Source: Desulfurococcales archaeon (GTDB lineage Archaea; Thermoproteota; Thermoprotei_A; Sulfolobales; Desulfurococcaceae). From it: 8,848 nucleotides of DNA. Both the position numbers and the translations under genes were made by a program. Shown piece after piece: positions 6,744 to 8,848 of this stretch; positions within the stretch are counted from its first letter, which is position 1; every line of letters begins with the position of its first letter. Under the pieces are notes generated by a model. It ran no database searches. It had not been told where the DNA came from and saw only the letters and a list, made by a program, of their open reading frames with translations. The stretch is taken from assembly GCA_027064845.1 (NCBI GenBank), contig JAMOPC010000381.1:1-8848 (forward strand), in the 5' to 3' direction.

Positions 6744-6749
6744 AAAAAA
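6744..6749 (-). terminator. T6 tract after the 196-aa gene
   Basis: On the minus strand TTTTTT begins three bases after the stop codon of the 196-aa gene, followed by another T-rich stretch. Such tracts can terminate archaeal transcription, though one T6 may be only partial. Confidence 0.35.
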
Positions 6750-6752
6750 TGT

Positions 6753-7343
6753 TTAAACTAAACCAAATCCCTTGAGCTTAGACTCAAGATATTCTGTTAA
6801 TTTTTCTTTATTGATAGTTTTTGCATCATAATCTATGAAGTCTGAGGATTTGAACGAAAATCTGCCGAGCTGTATCTTTCTCTGATCACGCTTTACTTTG
6901 GAGAGGAACCCTCCTTTCTTCTCGACGAAATATGTTAAATCAATATCGACTGTAACGTCCTCTCTATTAACGGGCGTTAGTAGTGTTGATGAAGGTGCTC
7001 CTTTCCTAGCATAATAAACGCTTATCACGAGCATATCTGGTATGACGTTGATTATTTTCTCTCTATCTTTTGGAGAATATCTTCTCAATATATCTCTATC
7101 AATATGGGGCTTAACCTTATCATCTTTATTAATAGCAAGTTTTACAACATATTTATCGCCAATTTCTTCCTGACCCACACCACTATAAAGACCAGTCCCA
7201 GTTAAGACTTCTACGATATTATTTGCTACTATTTCGTCGAAGTCTTTTAATAAGGCTTCAAGAGCCATTTGCTCTTTGACCATCTCTACTCCTTTTTCAG
7301 CTAATTCTTTTGCTTTTTTCAAGAAGTCCTTGAATCCGGGCAT
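6753..7343 (-). CDS. Uncharacterised protein, 196 aa
   Basis: I do not recognise this family. From the chosen ATG the product has 196 residues: an amphipathic, Lys/Glu-rich helix at about 1-35 (FKDFLKKAKELAEKGVEMV), then a mixed alpha/beta region with strands such as DKYVVKLAINKD, DMLVISVYYAR and VTVDIDLTYFVEKK, and a basic C-terminal part. There is no signal peptide, transmembrane helix, cysteine pair or nucleotide-binding motif, so it is likely soluble and cytosolic. The frame is open to a GTG at 7382 (13 more residues, MKHISYKRIWCVC), but GGTG at 7351-7354 lies seven bases before the ATG at 7343 and the TATA box at 7401-7410 would start the mRNA around 7380, so I prefer the ATG. It lies between an amino-acid dehydrogenase-like gene (same strand) and threonine synthase (divergent). 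Confidence 0.8.
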   Translation of the reverse strand: MPGFKDFLKKAKELAEKGVEMVKEQMALEALLKDFDEIVANNIVEVLTGTGLYSGVGQEEIGDKYVVKLAINKDDKVKPHIDRDILRRYSPKDREKIINVIPDMLVISVYYARKGAPSSTLLTPVNREDVTVDIDLTYFVEKKGGFLSKVKRDQRKIQLGRFSFKSSDFIDYDAKTINKEKLTEYLESKLKGFGLV

Positions 7344-7350
7344 ACATACA

Positions 7351-7354
7351 CACC
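7351..7354 (-). promoter_or_regulatory. Ribosome-binding site that decides the start of the 196-aa gene
   Basis: GGTG on the minus strand lies seven bases before the ATG at 7343, matching the anti-Shine-Dalgarno end of crenarchaeal 16S rRNA and the sites of neighbouring genes. The in-frame GTG at 7382 has none. Confidence 0.5.
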
Positions 7355-7400
7355 AGATCCGTTTATACGAAATATGTTTCACAAATATACTCTACTGGTA

Positions 7401-7410
7401 AAATATATAA
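7401..7410 (-). promoter_or_regulatory. TATA box of the 196-aa gene
   Basis: TTATATATTT on the minus strand, with CC just upstream, is a strong archaeal TATA box. A start about 25 bases on falls near 7380, giving a leader of about 37 bases with GGTG. Two GGTTAA copies nine bases apart (7411-7416 and 7420-7425, plus-strand reading) lie immediately upstream and might be a regulator site. Confidence 0.5.
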
Positions 7411-7475
7411 GGTTAATTCGGTTAAGCGATTAAACTATATCAATTGATTTATGCATCATGGACTGGTTATAATTA

Positions 7476-7502
7476 AACACGTTTCTTTTTATAACACGTT
7501 TC
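7476..7502 (+). promoter_or_regulatory. Threonine synthase promoter bracketed by a 10-bp direct repeat
   Basis: The TATA box TTTTTATA (7486-7493) lies between two perfect copies of AACACGTTTC (7476-7485 and 7493-7502), 17 bases apart start to start. The inferred start near 7516 gives a leader of about 33 bases with AGGTGG (7539-7544) before the ATG. A protein bound to the pair would cover TBP/TFB sites, so this looks like an operator. The repeat is seen; regulation, possibly by amino-acid supply, is inference. Confidence 0.5.
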
Positions 7503-7548
7503 AAGAATATTTCTTTACAAAGACAATATATCCTAGTAAGGTGGAAGA

Positions 7549-8817
7549 ATGTACGTGAAGTATTTGAAATGCAGTAAGTGTGGTAGAATCTATACTCTTG
7601 AAGAGAAACCAGTAATGTGTAAAAACAAGGATCTAGGAAGACTAGACATTATATACGATTATGAAGCTATTAAGGAAAACGTTAAACCAAGCGATCTCAA
7701 GAACAGAGAATTCTATATGTGGAGATACAAAGAATTCCTACCCTTACCAGATCAACGATTCATGGTATCACTTGGAGAGGGAGGAACGCCTCTAATAAAA
7801 GCTGAAAGACTAGCAGAAAAACTAGGCTTAAAGAACCTCTATTTAAAGGATGAAACAAGGAATCCCACTAGTAGCTTCAAGGATAGATGTATGAGCGTAT
7901 CTGTCTCAATGGCTAAATACTATGGATTCAAAAGAGCAACTGTAGCTAGTAGTGGTAATGCAGCAGCAGCTCTAGCAGCATATGGTGCTCGCGCAGGTAT
8001 CGAAGTATATGCTTTTGTACCAGACTTCGCAGGATACGGTAAAATAGCCCAGTTATTATTCTATGGAGCCAAAGTGTTTAGAGTAAAATGGGTAGAAGCA
8101 GAGGATCCAACTGTTAAAATGATGAGACTACTGGCAGAGCAATACGGTTTCTACCCATCGCCAAGCTTCGGTCCATTCAATCCGTATCAGATCGAGGGCC
8201 CGAAAACAATCTCGATGGAGATCGTTGAGCAACTGGGATGGAATGTTCCAGACCAAGTATTCATACCAACAGGTGCAGCAAGCCTATTAACAGGAGTATA
8301 TAATGGTTTCAGGGACTGGAACAATATTGGATGGATCGATAAGTATCCAAAACTAGTAGCTGTACAACCAGAGGGTAATCACCCATTTGTTAGAGCTTGG
8401 ATGGAAAAAGCTGATCCAGACAAGATCAGGCCTTGGGAGAAGCCACCTGAAACAATAGCTACTGGTCTGGAAGACACCTTCCCATGGGATGGTGATGCTG
8501 GGCTCAGAGCGCTCTATAATACTAATGGATACGGAGTAGTTGTTAATGATGATGAAATACTAGAAGCTATGAAACTCTTAGCTAGTCTTGAAGGATTATT
8601 CGCAGAGCCCAGTGGTGCTGCCGGATTAGCTGGATTGATCAAGGCAATTAATGATGGTAAAGTAGATAAAGATGAAACAATAGTTGTCCTTGTAACTGGC
8701 CATGGCTTAAAAGACCCAGACATCGTGAAGAAAACAGCTGGAGACGCACCAACTATTAACCCAGATCCTAAGGAGTTCTTTGAAGCAGCGAAGAAACACT
8801 ACAAAGTTGAATTCTAA
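7549..8817 (+). CDS. thrC: Threonine synthase (PLP-dependent, fold type II)
   Basis: Likely converts O-phosphohomoserine to threonine and phosphate in the cytosol. The 422 residues fit archaeal threonine synthases. The N-terminal zinc-ribbon region has C8-x2-C11 and C24, but the fourth position is Lys27, so the ribbon is degenerate. The PLP enzyme core follows: GEGGTPL at 76-82, the Schiff-base lysine K111 in NPTSSFKDR, SSGNAAAALAAYGARAG from 134 (substrate carboxylate loop), PTGAASLLTG at 240-249 (PLP phosphate loop, with Ala-Ala where Gly is common), EPSGAAGLAG and TGHGLKD near the C-terminus. The start has AGGTGG four bases upstream. It is monocistronic in view, with its own promoter and a pyrimidine-rich tract after the stop. 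Related PLP enzymes (threonine dehydratase, cysteate synthase, the OrtB thiolase subunit) share this fold; the ribbon remnant and overall layout favour threonine synthase. Confidence 0.93.
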   Translation: MYVKYLKCSKCGRIYTLEEKPVMCKNKDLGRLDIIYDYEAIKENVKPSDLKNREFYMWRYKEFLPLPDQRFMVSLGEGGTPLIKAERLAEKLGLKNLYLKDETRNPTSSFKDRCMSVSVSMAKYYGFKRATVASSGNAAAALAAYGARAGIEVYAFVPDFAGYGKIAQLLFYGAKVFRVKWVEAEDPTVKMMRLLAEQYGFYPSPSFGPFNPYQIEGPKTISMEIVEQLGWNVPDQVFIPTGAASLLTGVYNGFRDWNNIGWIDKYPKLVAVQPEGNHPFVRAWMEKADPDKIRPWEKPPETIATGLEDTFPWDGDAGLRALYNTNGYGVVVNDDEILEAMKLLASLEGLFAEPSGAAGLAGLIKAINDGKVDKDETIVVLVTGHGLKDPDIVKKTAGDAPTINPDPKEFFEAAKKHYKVEF

Positions 8818-8826
8818 CCATACCAT

Positions 8827-8845
8827 CTTTTTTCTTCTCTTTCTC
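8827..8845 (+). terminator. Pyrimidine-rich terminator after threonine synthase
   Basis: T6 followed by a run of C and T with almost no purines begins about ten bases after the stop codon. This is the usual form of an archaeal intrinsic terminator. It reaches the window edge, so its full extent is unknown. Confidence 0.5.
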
Positions 8846-8848
8846 ACT

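Noticed and set aside
7383..7548. Possible small RNA or riboswitch before threonine synthase
   Set aside because: No stable extended stem, K-turn or C/D-box pair could be read; the region is explained by two divergent promoters and the direct repeat.

Overview
The window looks like chromosome of a low-GC, hyperthermophilic crenarchaeon, most likely one of the Desulfurococcales (Staphylothermus/Thermosphaera/Desulfurococcus type). This is an inference from several things seen in the sequence. Arginine is coded mainly by AGA/AGG and isoleucine largely by ATA. Ribosome-binding sites are of the GGTGA type. Several promoters have archaeal A/T-rich TATA boxes. Some genes start with GTG or TTG, and at least one promoter is spaced for leaderless transcription. 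The solute-binding protein has a Thr-rich stalk. No rRNA, tRNA, CRISPR array, insertion sequence or phage gene was seen, and no coding-free gap exceeds about 210 bases.

Left part (1-2503, minus strand): a peptide/oligopeptide ABC uptake locus. The solute-binding protein gene comes first, followed after about 140 bases by a DppB-type permease gene that runs off the window edge. The rest of the operon (second permease and ATPases) would lie beyond base 1.

Middle part (2686-4968, minus strand): three genes in tandem. They encode an archaeal protein with a C-terminal EMAP/tRNA_bind OB-fold, an unrecognised 246-aa protein 19 bases downstream, and a free-standing B3/B4 protein (the editing-domain fold of the phenylalanyl-tRNA synthetase beta chain). 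Two tRNA-synthetase-like modules around an orphan gene make this the most intriguing neighbourhood; a tRNA quality-control role is a hypothesis only. Divergent from it is a P-loop ATPase/kinase of the AAA_28 (NadR/Ttd14-like) type at 5044-5655.

Right part (5673-8848): a Rossmann oxidoreductase resembling 2,4-diaminopentanoate dehydrogenase and DapB-like enzymes, an unrecognised 196-aa cytosolic protein on the same strand, and a divergent PLP-dependent threonine synthase with a degenerate zinc ribbon. Both recognised enzymes act on amino acids. One possible reading is that the ABC importer feeds peptides to a peptide-fermenting cell and these enzymes handle the resulting amino acids.

The intergenic regions contain notable symmetry: a 10-bp direct repeat bracketing the threonine synthase TATA box, a 13-bp dyad at the expected start site of the P-loop gene, a 12-bp palindrome beside the binding-protein promoter, and a 21-bp near-perfect palindrome that fills the gap between two convergent genes and may terminate both.
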